A stretch of DNA of 64,000 nt. It comes from Streptomyces mangrovi. Lineage in GTDB: Bacteria > Actinomycetota > Actinomycetes > Streptomycetales > Streptomycetaceae. The notes beneath the pieces were generated by a model. It was not told the origin of the DNA and did no database searches. It worked only from the letters and a program-made list of their open reading frames with translations. A program made the translations under genes and the position numbers. This document shows positions 47,151 through 57,578 of the stretch, one piece after another. Within the stretch, counting starts at the first letter, position 1; the number at the start of each line of letters is the position of its first letter. The stretch is taken from contig NZ_FOSG01000001.1 of the NCBI RefSeq assembly GCF_900114215.1, positions 1 to 64,000 of the forward strand, given 5' to 3'.

Positions 47151-48065
47151 ATGTCACCCCGGCTCGACGGATCGCCCGTCACCTCGTCGGTCGTCCCACC
47201 CGAACCGTTCGGGAGCGGGTTCCCGGAGGCCGGTCCGGAGCAGGCGGAGAGCCTGTCCGGCCTGCTCGGCCTGCCCGAGGTCCCGCCGTACGACGAGGTG
47301 GGGCCGCTGGACGCGCGAGCCCTGTCCAAGACCCTCTTCGAGCGCCTGGAGACGCTCCGGGAGGGCACGCACGAACACGCGTACGTCCGCAACACCCTGG
47401 TCGAGCTGAACCTCGCGCTGGTGAAGTTCGCCGCCGCCCGGTTCCGTTCCCGCAGCGAGCCCATGGAGGACATCGTCCAGGTCGGCACCATCGGCCTGAT
47501 CAAGGCGATCGACCGGTTCGAGATCGGCCGCGGGGTCGAGTTCCCGACCTTCGCCATGCCGACGATCGTGGGCGAGATCAAGCGCTTCTTCCGCGACACC
47601 TCCTGGTCGGTGCGCGTCCCCAGGCGCCTCCAGGAACTCCGCCTGGACCTGGCCAAGGCCGGGGACGAACTGGCCCAGCAGCTCGACCGCTCCCCGACCG
47701 TCGGCGAACTGGCCGACCGCCTGGGTCTGAGCCGGGAGGAGGTGGTCGAGGGCATGGCCGCGAGCAACGCGTACACCGCCAGCTCCCTCGACGCCCAGCC
47801 CGACGAGGACGAGACCGAGGGCGCGCTCGCCGACCGCATCGGTTACGAGGACCACGGGCTGGAGGGAATCGAGTACGTGGAGTCCCTCAAGCCGCTGATC
47901 GCCGAACTCTCGCCGCGTGATCGCAGAATCCTCTCCCTCCGCTTCGTGGCGAACATGACCCAGTCCGAGATCGGCGAGGAGCTGGGCATCTCCCAGATGC
48001 ACGTCTCCCGGCTGCTCTCGCGGACGCTGGGCAAGCTCCGCAAGGGTCTGCTGGTCGAGGAGTGA
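47151..48065 (+). CDS. sigI: SigB/SigF/SigG-family (group 3) sigma factor, SigI-like
   Basis: The 304-residue protein has sigma regions 2, 3 and 4: VELNLALVKFAAARFRSRSEPMEDIVQVGTIGLIKAIDRFEIGRGVEFPTFA (read as PMEDIVQVGTIGLIKAIDRF and GRGVEFPTFAMPTIVGEIKRFFRD), then VRVPRRLQELRLDL, and a terminal helix-turn-helix MTQSEIGEELGISQMHVSRLLSRTLGKL. This is the stress/sporulation type with an N-terminal extension of about 60 residues and no region 1.1. The ATG at 47151 has GGAGG four bases upstream. With the divergent anti-sigma and anti-anti-sigma genes it should form a partner-switching module. Confidence 0.9.
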   Translation: MSPRLDGSPVTSSVVPPEPFGSGFPEAGPEQAESLSGLLGLPEVPPYDEVGPLDARALSKTLFERLETLREGTHEHAYVRNTLVELNLALVKFAAARFRSRSEPMEDIVQVGTIGLIKAIDRFEIGRGVEFPTFAMPTIVGEIKRFFRDTSWSVRVPRRLQELRLDLAKAGDELAQQLDRSPTVGELADRLGLSREEVVEGMAASNAYTASSLDAQPDEDETEGALADRIGYEDHGLEGIEYVESLKPLIAELSPRDRRILSLRFVANMTQSEIGEELGISQMHVSRLLSRTLGKLRKGLLVEE

Positions 48066-48227
48066 CCCACTCCCGTCCAACCGGACGAGTGCCCCGTTCC
48101 GTCACTCCTATGGCCTACGGGAATCACCCTTTCGGTTTTTTGACCCGCACTTGACCTTGGAACGGCCTTCACACGCCGACGGGCCCCGGGTGCGACGGGC
48201 GCGTACGGCGGCGCGGGACGCCCCCGC

Positions 48228-49439
48228 TCACAGCACGCGGGTACCGCGCTGCCAGACCGCCGCGGCCAGTGGCACGCCGGGCCGGTAGGCCAGGTGGACG
48301 TGCGAGGGCGCGTCCAGGAGCACCAGATCGGCACGGGCGCCGGGGGTGATCCGGCCGATGTCGATACGGCGCAGGGCCGCGGCGCCGCCCGCGGTGGCGG
48401 ACCAGAGGGCCTCGTCGGGTGTCATGCCCATCTCGCGGACGGCGACCGCGACGCAGAAGGGCATGGAGCTGGTGTACGACGAGCCCGGATTGCAGTCGGT
48501 GGACAGCGCGACGGTGACGCCGGCGTCCAGCAGGCGGCGGGCGTCGGGGTAGGGCGAGCGGGTGGAGAACTCGCAGCCGGGCAGCAGCGTGGCGACGGTG
48601 CGGCTGTTCGCCAGGGCGTCCACGTCGGCGTCGGTGAGATGGGTGCAGTGGTCGGCGGAGGCCGCGTCCAGCTCCACGGCGAGCCGCACGCCGGGGCCGG
48701 GCCCGAGCTGGCCGGCGTGGACGCGCGGGACCAGGCCGTGGGCGATTCCGGCGGTGAGGACGGCGCGGGCCTGGTCGCCGTCGAAGGCGCCCCGCTCGCA
48801 GAAGACGTCCACCCAGCGGGCCCAGCGGGCGCAGGCGGCCAGCATCGGACCGGTGACGAGGTCCACGTAGCCGTCCGGGTCGTCGGCGTACTCCGGGGGC
48901 ACCACATGGGCGCCGAGGTAGGTGACCTCGTCCACGTGGTCGTCGGCGATGCGCAGAGCGCGTGCCTCGTCCCGCGAGGTGAGGCCGTAGCCGGACTTGG
49001 TCTCCAGGGTGGTGGTGCCCTGCCGCAGCGCCTCGCGGACGTGGCGGGCCAGGTTCGCGGCGAGCTGCTCGTCGGTGGCCTTCCGGGTGGCCTCGACGGT
49101 GGTGCGGATGCCGCCGGCGGAGTAGGGGCGGCCGGACATGCGCGCGCCGAACTCCTCGGTGCGGTCGCCGCCGAAGACCAGATGGGAGTGGGAGTCGACG
49201 AAGCCGGGGATCATCGCCCGGCCGCCCGCGTCGACGCGACTGTCGGTGGCGGGTGCTTCACTTTCCGTACCGACCCAGGCGATGCGGTCGCCCTCGATGA
49301 CGACGGCCGCGTCCCGGATCAGGCCGAGGGGGGTGTCCTCGGCGGCCTCGGAGGAGTGGTGGTCGTTGGTGACCAGGGTGGCGATGTTGGTGACGAGGGT
49401 GCCGGCGGTGGTGTCGAGGGGGGTGTTCGGGTTGCTCAT
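48228..49439 (-). CDS. hutI: Imidazolonepropionase
   Basis: HutI opens the imidazolone ring to give formiminoglutamate. The 403-residue amidohydrolase shows the metal site [13 protein letters not shown], then [51 protein letters not shown] and [19 protein letters not shown]. The start is the ATG at 49439, which overlaps the hutF stop codon by one base (TGATG). A much longer frame reading through from the hutF side is not real. It is the last gene of the four-gene hut operon. Confidence 0.95.
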   Translation of the reverse strand: MSNPNTPLDTTAGTLVTNIATLVTNDHHSSEAAEDTPLGLIRDAAVVIEGDRIAWVGTESEAPATDSRVDAGGRAMIPGFVDSHSHLVFGGDRTEEFGARMSGRPYSAGGIRTTVEATRKATDEQLAANLARHVREALRQGTTTLETKSGYGLTSRDEARALRIADDHVDEVTYLGAHVVPPEYADDPDGYVDLVTGPMLAACARWARWVDVFCERGAFDGDQARAVLTAGIAHGLVPRVHAGQLGPGPGVRLAVELDAASADHCTHLTDADVDALANSRTVATLLPGCEFSTRSPYPDARRLLDAGVTVALSTDCNPGSSYTSSMPFCVAVAVREMGMTPDEALWSATAGGAAALRRIDIGRITPGARADLVLLDAPSHVHLAYRPGVPLAAAVWQRGTRVL

Positions 49440-50851
49440 CAGCGGGCTGCTCCTTGCTGGATGGCTTCCGCCAGGGCCGCGGGGACGTCCGGCACGCTCC
49501 GGTGTACCCCGTCGCGCACCACATGGCGACCACCGACGACCGTGTGGCGTACGTCGGCCGAGGTTGCGGCGAACACGGCCGTCTCCGCCCCCAGCCGGGG
49601 CGGCGGCCCGGCGGTGCGCACGGTGTCCAGGGCGATGGTGGCGAAGTCGGCGAGCCGGCCCGCCTCCAGCCGTCCCGCCTCCGGCCAGCCGATGGCCGCC
49701 TGGCCGAACTCGGTTGCGGCACGCAGCAGTTGAGAGGCCGTCCAGTGGCCGCGGGCGCGGGTGCGCAGCCGCTCGTCCAGTTCCATCGCGCGGGCCTCCT
49801 CCAGCAGGTCGATCACGGCGTGGCTGTCGCTGCCCAGGCACAGCGGCGAGCCCGCCCGCATCAGCGCGGCGGCCGGGCCGATGCCGTCGGCGAGGTCGCG
49901 TTCGGTGGTGGGGCACATGCACACCCGGGTGCCGGAGTCCCCCAGGAGGGCGATGTCGGCGTCGGTGAGGTGGGTGGCGTGGACGGCGGTGGTGCGGGGG
50001 CCGAGCACGCCGTGGTCGGCCAGCAGCCGGGTGGGGGTGCGGCCGTGGACGGCCAGGCAGGCGTCGTTCTCGGCGGGCTGCTCGGAGAGGTGGACGTGCA
50101 GGGGCGCGTCCCGCTCCCGGGCCCAGTCGGCGACGGCGGCCAGTTCGGCGGCGGGCACGGCGCGCACCGAGTGGATCGCGGCGCCCACGCGGGCCCGGTC
50201 GCCCGGCGGCCGCAGGGCCGCGGCCCGCTCGGCCCAGGCGGCGGCGCCGCCGTCGCCGAAGCGGAGCTGGTGGCGGTCCAGGGCGCCGCCGCGGCGGTCG
50301 GACAGGAGGCCGGAGGCCAGGTAGCAGGTGTCGAGGAGGGTGATGCGGATGCCGGCCTCGGCGGCCGCCGCCATCAGTGCGTTCCCCATGGCGTTGGGAT
50401 CCTCGTAGGGGGTTCCGCCGGGGGCATGGTGCAGGTAGTGGAACTCGCCGACGGCCGTGATACCGGCCAGCGCCATCTCGGCGTACACGGCGCGGGCCAG
50501 GGCGAAGTAGCTGTCGGGGGTGAGGCGGTCGGCGACGGAGTACATCACCTGCCGCCATGTCCAGAACGTGCCGGAGCCGATCTGCACGGTGCCGCGCAGG
50601 GCTCGGTGGAAGGCGTGGGAGTGCGCGTTGGCCAGGCCGGGGACGGTCAGGCCGCGCAGCGGCTCGGCACCGGGCGGCGGGGCGGGCTCCCCGGTGCGTA
50701 CGGCGGTGATCTCGCCGCCGGCCGTCCCGATCACCGTGCCGGGCTCGACGGTGCCGCCGATCCAGGCGTACTCGGCCCAGTACACGGCCTCGGGGGGCGG
50801 TGCGCCGGGAGCCGGGGAGTCGGGGGCCGGGGAGTCGGGGGTCAGGGGCAC
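49439..50851 (-). CDS. hutF: Formimidoylglutamate deiminase
   Basis: HutF deiminates N-formimino-L-glutamate to N-formyl-L-glutamate. The 470-residue amidohydrolase has [17 protein letters not shown] (metal His residues), [67 protein letters not shown] and [23 protein letters not shown], the last with the metal-binding Asp. The Pro/Ser-rich N-terminus (about 18 residues) looks unconserved. It overlaps the M20 gene by ten bases and hutI by one, so all are translated together. Confidence 0.93.
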   Translation of the reverse strand: MPLTPDSPAPDSPAPGAPPPEAVYWAEYAWIGGTVEPGTVIGTAGGEITAVRTGEPAPPPGAEPLRGLTVPGLANAHSHAFHRALRGTVQIGSGTFWTWRQVMYSVADRLTPDSYFALARAVYAEMALAGITAVGEFHYLHHAPGGTPYEDPNAMGNALMAAAAEAGIRITLLDTCYLASGLLSDRRGGALDRHQLRFGDGGAAAWAERAAALRPPGDRARVGAAIHSVRAVPAAELAAVADWARERDAPLHVHLSEQPAENDACLAVHGRTPTRLLADHGVLGPRTTAVHATHLTDADIALLGDSGTRVCMCPTTERDLADGIGPAAALMRAGSPLCLGSDSHAVIDLLEEARAMELDERLRTRARGHWTASQLLRAATEFGQAAIGWPEAGRLEAGRLADFATIALDTVRTAGPPPRLGAETAVFAATSADVRHTVVGGRHVVRDGVHRSVPDVPAALAEAIQQGAAR

Positions 50852-52094
50852 GCCAGGTCCTCCAGCACGTCGGCCAGCGCCCGCACCCCGGCGACGCAGT
50901 CGTCCTCCTCGGCCGACTCGGCGGGCGAGTGCGAGACGCCGGTGGGGTTGCGCACGAAGAGCATGGCGGTGGGGATCTCGGCGGAGAGGATGCCCGCGTC
51001 GTGCCCCGCGCCGGTGGGCAGCACCGGCGCGCCGCCGAGCCGGGCCGCGATGCGGTCGCGCAGCCCGTGGGCGAACTCCACCACGGGTGTGGCGGACTCC
51101 CGGGTGACGGCCACCCGCACGCCGTCGCGCGCGCCGCGCTCGGCGGCCGAGCGTTCGATCTCGGCGACGACGGCGGCCAGGGTCTCCTCGTCGGGGGCGC
51201 GGGAGTCGAGCCAGCCGCGCACCAGGGAGGCGATGGCGTTGACGCCGTTCGGCTCGACGGCGACCTTGCCGAAGGTGGCCAGCGCCCCGGCCAGCCGGGC
51301 CTTCTTCCGGGCGGCCAGAACGGTGTTGGCGTAGGTGAGCATCGGGTCGCGGCGGTCCTCCAGGCGGGTGGTCCCGGCATGGTTGGCCTCGCCGCGGAAG
51401 TCGAACCGCCAGCGGCCGTGCGGCCAGATCGCGGAGGCGACGCCCACCGCGCGCCCGGCGGCGGGCGCGCCGGCCGCGCCGGGCGGCGCGTCCTCAGCGG
51501 CGAGGTTGCGGCCCTGCTCGATGTGGAGCTCGACGAACGCGCCGATACGGGCGAGCCGTTCGGGGTCTGGCCCGATCGCGTCGGGGTCGTGCCCGGCGCG
51601 CTCCATGGCCCGCGGCAGCGAGACGCCGTCGTCGTCGCGCAGCTCCCGGGCCTGCTCGGGGGTGAGCTGTCCGGCGGCCAGCCGGGAGCCGACGCAGGCG
51701 AGGCCGAAGCGGGCGCCCTCCTCGTCGGCGAAGTTGACCACGGCCAGCGGCCGGGCCGGGCGCACTCCCCTGCCGTGCAGCTCGTCGAGGGCGGCGAAGG
51801 CCGACACCACGCCCAGCGGTCCGTCGAAGGCTCCGCCGTCGGGCACGGAGTCCAGGTGCGAGCCGGTCACCACGGCGTTCCCGGCGGCCCCGTCGGAGCC
51901 GTCCAGCCAGGCCCACTGGTTGCCGTTGCGGTCCGTCTCGTACGCCAGTGCGCGCGCCTCGGCCTGCGCACGGAACCACGCCCGGCACTCGGCGTCCGCC
52001 CCGGTCCAGGCGTGGCGCCGGTAGCCGCCGGTGGCCGCCGACCGTCCGACGGGCAGCAGTTCCCGCCACATCTGGTGGAAGGAGGCGCCCGGCC

Positions 52095-52098
<4 letters not shown>
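50842..52098 (-). CDS. M20 family amidohydrolase, annotated-type allantoate amidohydrolase, candidate N-formylglutamate deformylase
   Basis: The 418-residue protein belongs to the M20/allantoate amidohydrolase/hydantoinase group. Metal ligands are visible in [40 protein letters not shown] and [14 protein letters not shown]; the dimer domain contains [19 protein letters not shown]. It lies between hutF and hutU, where the pathway needs an amidohydrolase for N-formylglutamate, the HutF product. No HutG-like gene is seen in the operon. I infer that this protein does that job, or a related amide cleavage, rather than allantoate degradation. The GTG at 52096-52098 overlaps the hutU stop by four bases. 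Confidence 0.85.
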
Positions 52099-53819
<1,721 letters not shown>

Positions 53820-53857
53820 GGTCCCCTGCCTCCAGGTGTGAATTGGTTACTACATCA

Positions 53858-53885
53858 ACTCTATTCACTGAATAGAACTAGTCAA
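53858..53885 (-). promoter_or_regulatory. hutU promoter overlapping a perfect palindrome
   Basis: On the minus strand TTGACT (53880-53885) and TAGAGT (53858-53863) are 16 bases apart. A perfect palindrome TCTATTC-ACT-GAATAGA (53860-53876) lies between and over the boxes, exactly where a repressor would block polymerase. The predicted leader is about 32 bases. The region is AT-rich compared with its surroundings. Confidence 0.8.
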
Positions 53886-53930
53886 CGGGTGGTGTCGTCC
53901 GCCTGCTCCGACCGTGTTTGTCTTGTGTCC

Positions 53931-55439
53931 ATGGCTTACACGCACCACGCCGCCGCCCAGCCGGAGTCCCCCGCGGCCCCGGAGTCCCCCGACGCCTGCG
54001 GGAGCCCGCGGGCCGCCGCGGCCGTCGCCCGCCGCGACGCCGCCGTACGGGCCGCCGTCGCCCGCGGGCTGCTCTCCGACGAGCACCCGGTCGCGGCCCT
54101 GCTGGACGTGGCGTCCGTACGGGAGACGGCCGCGGCCCTGCACGCGGCCTTCGACGAGGTGACGGCCCCCGGCCAGCCCGTGCTGCACTCCTTCGCGGTG
54201 AAGGCGTCCTCCCTGGTCCCCGTGCTGCGGCTGCTCGCCGACCACGGGCTGGGCTGCGAGGTCGCCAGCCCCGGCGAGCTGGCCCTGGCCCGGGCCGCCG
54301 GGGTCGGACCGGAGAGCATCGTCCTGGACTCGCCCGCCAAGACCGCCGGCGAGCTGCGCGAGGCCCTGGAGCTGGGCATCGCGCTCAACGCGGACAACCG
54401 CCAGGAGCTGGAGCGCCTGGACGCCCTGATGGCCCCCGGCGCCCTGCCCTCCCTCTCCGGGGGCCGGTCCGCCTCGCCTGTCGGCCTGCGCGTCAACCCG
54501 CAGCTCGGCGGCGGCAGCATCGGCGCGATGAGCACCGCGACGGCCACCTCGAAGTTCGGGTTCGCCCTCCAGGACGAGGGGGCGCGCGAGTTCGTCGTAC
54601 GCGCCTGCGTGGAGCGCCCCTGGATCACCCGGCTGCACTGCCACGTCGGCTCCCAGGGCATGCCGCTGGAGAAGATGGCCGCGGGCGTGGCCGCCACCTA
54701 CGAACTGGCCGAGGAGATCAACCGGGCCGCCGGGGAACGGCGGATCGACACCCTCGACATCGGCGGCGGCCTCCCGGTCAACTTCGACTCCGAGGAGGTC
54801 TCCCCCACTTTCGCCGAGTACGCCCGGCTGCTGCGCGACACCGTCCCCGGCCTGTTCGACGGGCGCTACGGGCTGGTCACCGAGTTCGGACGGTCGGTGC
54901 TGGCCAAGTGCGGGCTGGTGCTGGCCCGGGTGGAGTACGCCAAGAGCTCCGGGGGCCGTCCGATAGCGGTCACCCACGCGGGCGCCCAGGTCGCCGTGCG
55001 GACGGTCTTCGCGCCCGAGGCGTGGCCGCTGCGGGTCGCCGCCTACGACGGGCTGGGCCGGCCCAAGCAGGGCGCGCCCGTGGTGCAGGACATCGCCGGG
55101 CCCTGCTGCTTCGCCGGCGACCTCGTGGCGCGCGGCCGGGAACTGCCGGAGCTGGCCTCCGGCGATCTGGTGGCGCTGCTGGACACGGGGGCGTACTACT
55201 TCTCCACCCCGTTCGACTACAACAGCCTGCCCAGGCCGGGTGTGTACGGCTTCACCACCGGGGACACCGCGAGCGCCGCGGCGGACGGGGCGGGCGGCGA
55301 AGACGGTGACGGCGGCAGCGACGACATCGACATCGACGGCGTGCGCTTCGCGACCGTACGCCCGCCCCAGACCCTCGACGACCTCGTCGCCGCGTCCGGC
55401 GGCGCTCAGCGCGACGCGCTCACCGCGCCGCGGCCGTGA
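53931..55439 (+). CDS. Diaminopimelate decarboxylase-like PLP enzyme (fold type III)
   Basis: The 502-residue protein has the alanine racemase/LysA fold. The PLP lysine is Lys91 (SFAVKASSLVPVL); other motifs are TRLHCHVGSQG, DTLDIGGGLPVNFD and an altered EPGR box, TEFGRSVLAKCG. The usual LysA substrate motif CESGD is changed to CFAGD (393-397), so the Glu that recognises the diaminopimelate end is missing. GAYYFSTPFDYNSLPRP keeps the Tyr. It may decarboxylate another amino acid. The N-terminal 25 residues are Pro/Ser-rich. No ribosome site is seen before the ATG at 53931, so it may be leaderless. It is divergent from hutU. Confidence 0.8.
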   Translation: MAYTHHAAAQPESPAAPESPDACGSPRAAAAVARRDAAVRAAVARGLLSDEHPVAALLDVASVRETAAALHAAFDEVTAPGQPVLHSFAVKASSLVPVLRLLADHGLGCEVASPGELALARAAGVGPESIVLDSPAKTAGELREALELGIALNADNRQELERLDALMAPGALPSLSGGRSASPVGLRVNPQLGGGSIGAMSTATATSKFGFALQDEGAREFVVRACVERPWITRLHCHVGSQGMPLEKMAAGVAATYELAEEINRAAGERRIDTLDIGGGLPVNFDSEEVSPTFAEYARLLRDTVPGLFDGRYGLVTEFGRSVLAKCGLVLARVEYAKSSGGRPIAVTHAGAQVAVRTVFAPEAWPLRVAAYDGLGRPKQGAPVVQDIAGPCCFAGDLVARGRELPELASGDLVALLDTGAYYFSTPFDYNSLPRPGVYGFTTGDTASAAADGAGGEDGDGGSDDIDIDGVRFATVRPPQTLDDLVAASGGAQRDALTAPRP

Positions 55440-56061
55440 CCCGCGCCCGGGGGCGGCGCTCCCGGGCCGCGCCCGGCACCGGGGTCCGGCGGCGGGCGCC
55501 GCCCGGCGCGGCGTCCCCGGCCAGCGGGCCGGTGGTCATCCAGCCGCGTACGCTCCCGCGGGACGGGCTGCGCCCGTCCGCCCACTCCGGGCGCACCCAC
55601 AGCAGCTTCTCGTTGCGCCGCTCCCAGCGGCCCAGCCACACCGCCTTGGCCCACAGCCCCGCGCCGGCCCCGGCCAGCAGCAGGCCGCCGGCGGCCGGGG
55701 CGGCCAGGGACGATGCCACGGCGGCCAGGAAGGCGGCGACCAGCCACCAGCGGCGCCCGCGCAGCCAGGCGCGCACGGTCACCGCCCGGTCGTGGAGCAC
55801 CACCCACTTGCCCGCCGCGGTCGACGCCTCGATCAGCCCGGTGCAGCGGCGGCGGCGTGCCAGAAAGGCCGCGGCGGCCGCCACGACAAAGAGCGCGGCC
55901 CCGCCCAGGATCCCGACGCGCCGCCCGGTCAGCCCCGGTACGGCCAGGCCGACGCCCGCGGCCGCAAGGCCGGTCCACCACAGCGCGGTGCCCGCAGTCC
56001 GCGTGTACACCGCGACCCTCGCCAGCGCGTACGCTCCCCGTCCCACGGCAGCCCTCCTCAT
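55420..56061 (-). CDS. Small membrane protein of unknown function
   Basis: The 213-residue protein has an N-terminal membrane pair (TAGTALWWTGLAAAGVGLAV and VGILGGAALFVVAAAAAFLA) and a second pair of hydrophobic segments (WWLVAAFLAAVASSLAA, AGGLLLAGAGAGLWAKAV). A basic, Arg-rich tail follows. I recognise no domain. The start is uncertain: the ATG at 56059-56061 has only a poorly spaced GAAGGA, and in-frame codons extend to 56247. The 3' end overlaps the LysA-like gene by 20 bases on the opposite strand. Confidence 0.55.
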   Translation of the reverse strand: MRRAAVGRGAYALARVAVYTRTAGTALWWTGLAAAGVGLAVPGLTGRRVGILGGAALFVVAAAAAFLARRRRCTGLIEASTAAGKWVVLHDRAVTVRAWLRGRRWWLVAAFLAAVASSLAAPAAGGLLLAGAGAGLWAKAVWLGRWERRNEKLLWVRPEWADGRSPSRGSVRGWMTTGPLAGDAAPGGARRRTPVPGAARERRPRARVTAAAR

Positions 56062-56257
56062 TCCTTCGGTGACGTTCTCCGTTCGGCTGTGTGCCGCCAC
56101 CGCGTCACCGCGTGACGGCTCGTCCGGTGCGAAAGCGTACTGAGGGATGATGAGATTCGCCTGAGAGAACGGCGGATCCCGCCCGGCTTCCGGCGAAATC
56201 CCCCGGACCCCGGCCGGGATCGGTTGTCCGGGATCGTCCGGGATCATCCGGAATCGG

Positions 56258-57124
56258 TCATTCGGCGAACAGGCCCCGCTGGGCGGCGCGCGTGTCGAAC
56301 TCCTCCAGCCGGGCCTGCGCGTCGGGCAGTTCGTCGCACATCGCCTCCAGCAGCACCCGTCCCAGCATCATGGGCGAGCAGGCGGTGTCGAAGGACAGCG
56401 CGGTCCCGACGGCGGCGGGCAGCAGCAGGTCGCCGGGGCGGGCGACGGGCGCGAAGACGCTGTCGGCGACGGTGACGATCCGCAGCCCGGCCTCCCGGGC
56501 GTGCTCCAGCGCCGCCACCGTCTCGCGCGGATGGCGGGGCAGCGCGAAGCACAGCAGCGCGCTCGCCCCGGCCCGTACCGCGGCGTCGAGGCGGTCGTCC
56601 AGCATCGAGCCGCCCTCGTCCAGCAGCCGTACGTCCGGGTGCACCTTGGCGGCGAAGTACGCGAAGCCGCGGGCCTGCGCGGCGGCGGCCCGCAGCCCCA
56701 GGACGGGCAGCGGCCGGGAGGCGGCCAGCAGCCGCCCGGCCTCGGCGACGGGGGCCGGGTCGGCCAGCAGGGCCGCGAGCTGCCGCAGATGCTCGATCTC
56801 GGCGTGCACGGCCTGCTGGTACGCGTTGCCCGCCGCGCCGCCGTCCTCCCCGGCCCCGGGAGCACCGCCCGCCGAGGGCGCCGGCAGGGACTCGCGCAGA
56901 TGCCTGCGCAGCGCCGGGTAGCCGTCGAAGCCCAGTGCCACGGCGAAGCGGGTCACCGACGGCTGGCTGACACCGGCCAGCTCCGCCAGTTCCACGCTGG
57001 ACAGGAACGGGGCGTCGTCCGCGCGCCGCACCATGCAGTGGGCGATCCGCCGCTGGGTGGGGGTCAGCCGGTGCCCCTCGAACATCCTCAGCAGCCGCGC
57101 GCCCGCACCACTCACCGTGCCCAC
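56258..57124 (-). CDS. MurR/RpiR family transcriptional regulator
   Basis: The 288-residue protein has an N-terminal HTH of the RpiR type (FLSSVELAELAGVSQPSVTRFAVALGFDGYPALRRHL, here LAELAGVSQPSVTRFAVALG) and a SIS-like effector domain in the second half (VLGLRAAAAQARGFAYFAAK, DSVFAPVARPGDLLLP). Family members are repressors or activators that answer to sugar phosphates. It may control the hut operon and LysA-like gene, because half of the hut palindrome recurs in its own upstream region. The GTG at 57122-57124 was taken as start; a second GTG nine bases later is possible. Confidence 0.88.
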   Translation of the reverse strand: MGTVSGAGARLLRMFEGHRLTPTQRRIAHCMVRRADDAPFLSSVELAELAGVSQPSVTRFAVALGFDGYPALRRHLRESLPAPSAGGAPGAGEDGGAAGNAYQQAVHAEIEHLRQLAALLADPAPVAEAGRLLAASRPLPVLGLRAAAAQARGFAYFAAKVHPDVRLLDEGGSMLDDRLDAAVRAGASALLCFALPRHPRETVAALEHAREAGLRIVTVADSVFAPVARPGDLLLPAAVGTALSFDTACSPMMLGRVLLEAMCDELPDAQARLEEFDTRAAQRGLFAE

Positions 57125-57169
57125 CTGCCCCTCTGCCCCCTCTTCAGGGCCCTCCTGCTCCGCATAAGC

Positions 57170-57176
57170 CTATTCA
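57170..57176 (-). promoter_or_regulatory. TGAATAG half-site upstream of the RpiR gene
   Basis: The minus-strand TGAATAG (CTATTCA at 57170-57176 on the plus strand) equals one half of the hutU palindrome. It lies 46 bases before the RpiR start codon. The other half is only partly matched (CCGATA). It suggests binding of the same regulator. Confidence 0.45.
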
Positions 57177-57369
57177 GTATCGGCCCCGCCCCCGCTCTCC
57201 CGGGGGCGGGAGCGCGGGCGCGCGGGGTCCGGGCGCGACGGGACGGTGGGGGCTGGGGGCCGCGGGACGGAACGGGTTCGGCCCACGAGGACAGGAAGGG
57301 CAGGAAGGCGGGAACACCGCACCCCGCCGTGCGAGGGGCCGTGCCGGGGGCTCGCGCGGGGTTCCGCGC

Positions 57370-57422
57370 GGGGACCGCCGCACCCCGGTGCGTACACCGG
57401 GGACGGGACGACGGCGGTCCCC
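57370..57422 (-). terminator. Nested hairpin downstream of cystathionine beta-synthase
   Basis: An outer 11-bp stem (57370-57380 with 57412-57422) encloses an inner 8-bp stem (57383-57390 with 57395-57402) with loop CGTA. It is about 157 bases past the stop codon of cystathionine beta-synthase on the minus strand. Confidence 0.5.
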
Positions 57423-57578
57423 GCGAGGACGCGCGGCCGGGCCTGGCCCGCGTCCCGGGCGCCGGAAGGAGTCCGGGAGCCGCTCCGGAAGTCCTCCGCG
57501 CCGTTGGACACCACCGTGCCCGACGGGTGTTAACCGCGTTTTTCCGGCCCGTGACGGCCCGGTACCCACTGCGCCTGC

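Larger units (their letters stand above)
57125..57578. other. Gene-free region between the RpiR and cystathionine beta-synthase genes
   Basis: No gene is supported in these 454 bases. They hold the RpiR promoter, including TGAATAGGCT on the minus strand (57167-57176), where TAGGCT could be the -10 box, and a large nested hairpin. The rest is GC-rich with no clear signal. Confidence 0.5.

Noticed and set aside
48228..51380. A 1050-codon frame joining hutI with sequence upstream
   Set aside because: Only the last 403 codons match imidazolonepropionase. The upstream part overlaps hutF in another frame and is Pro/Arg/His-rich, the sign of a shadow frame.
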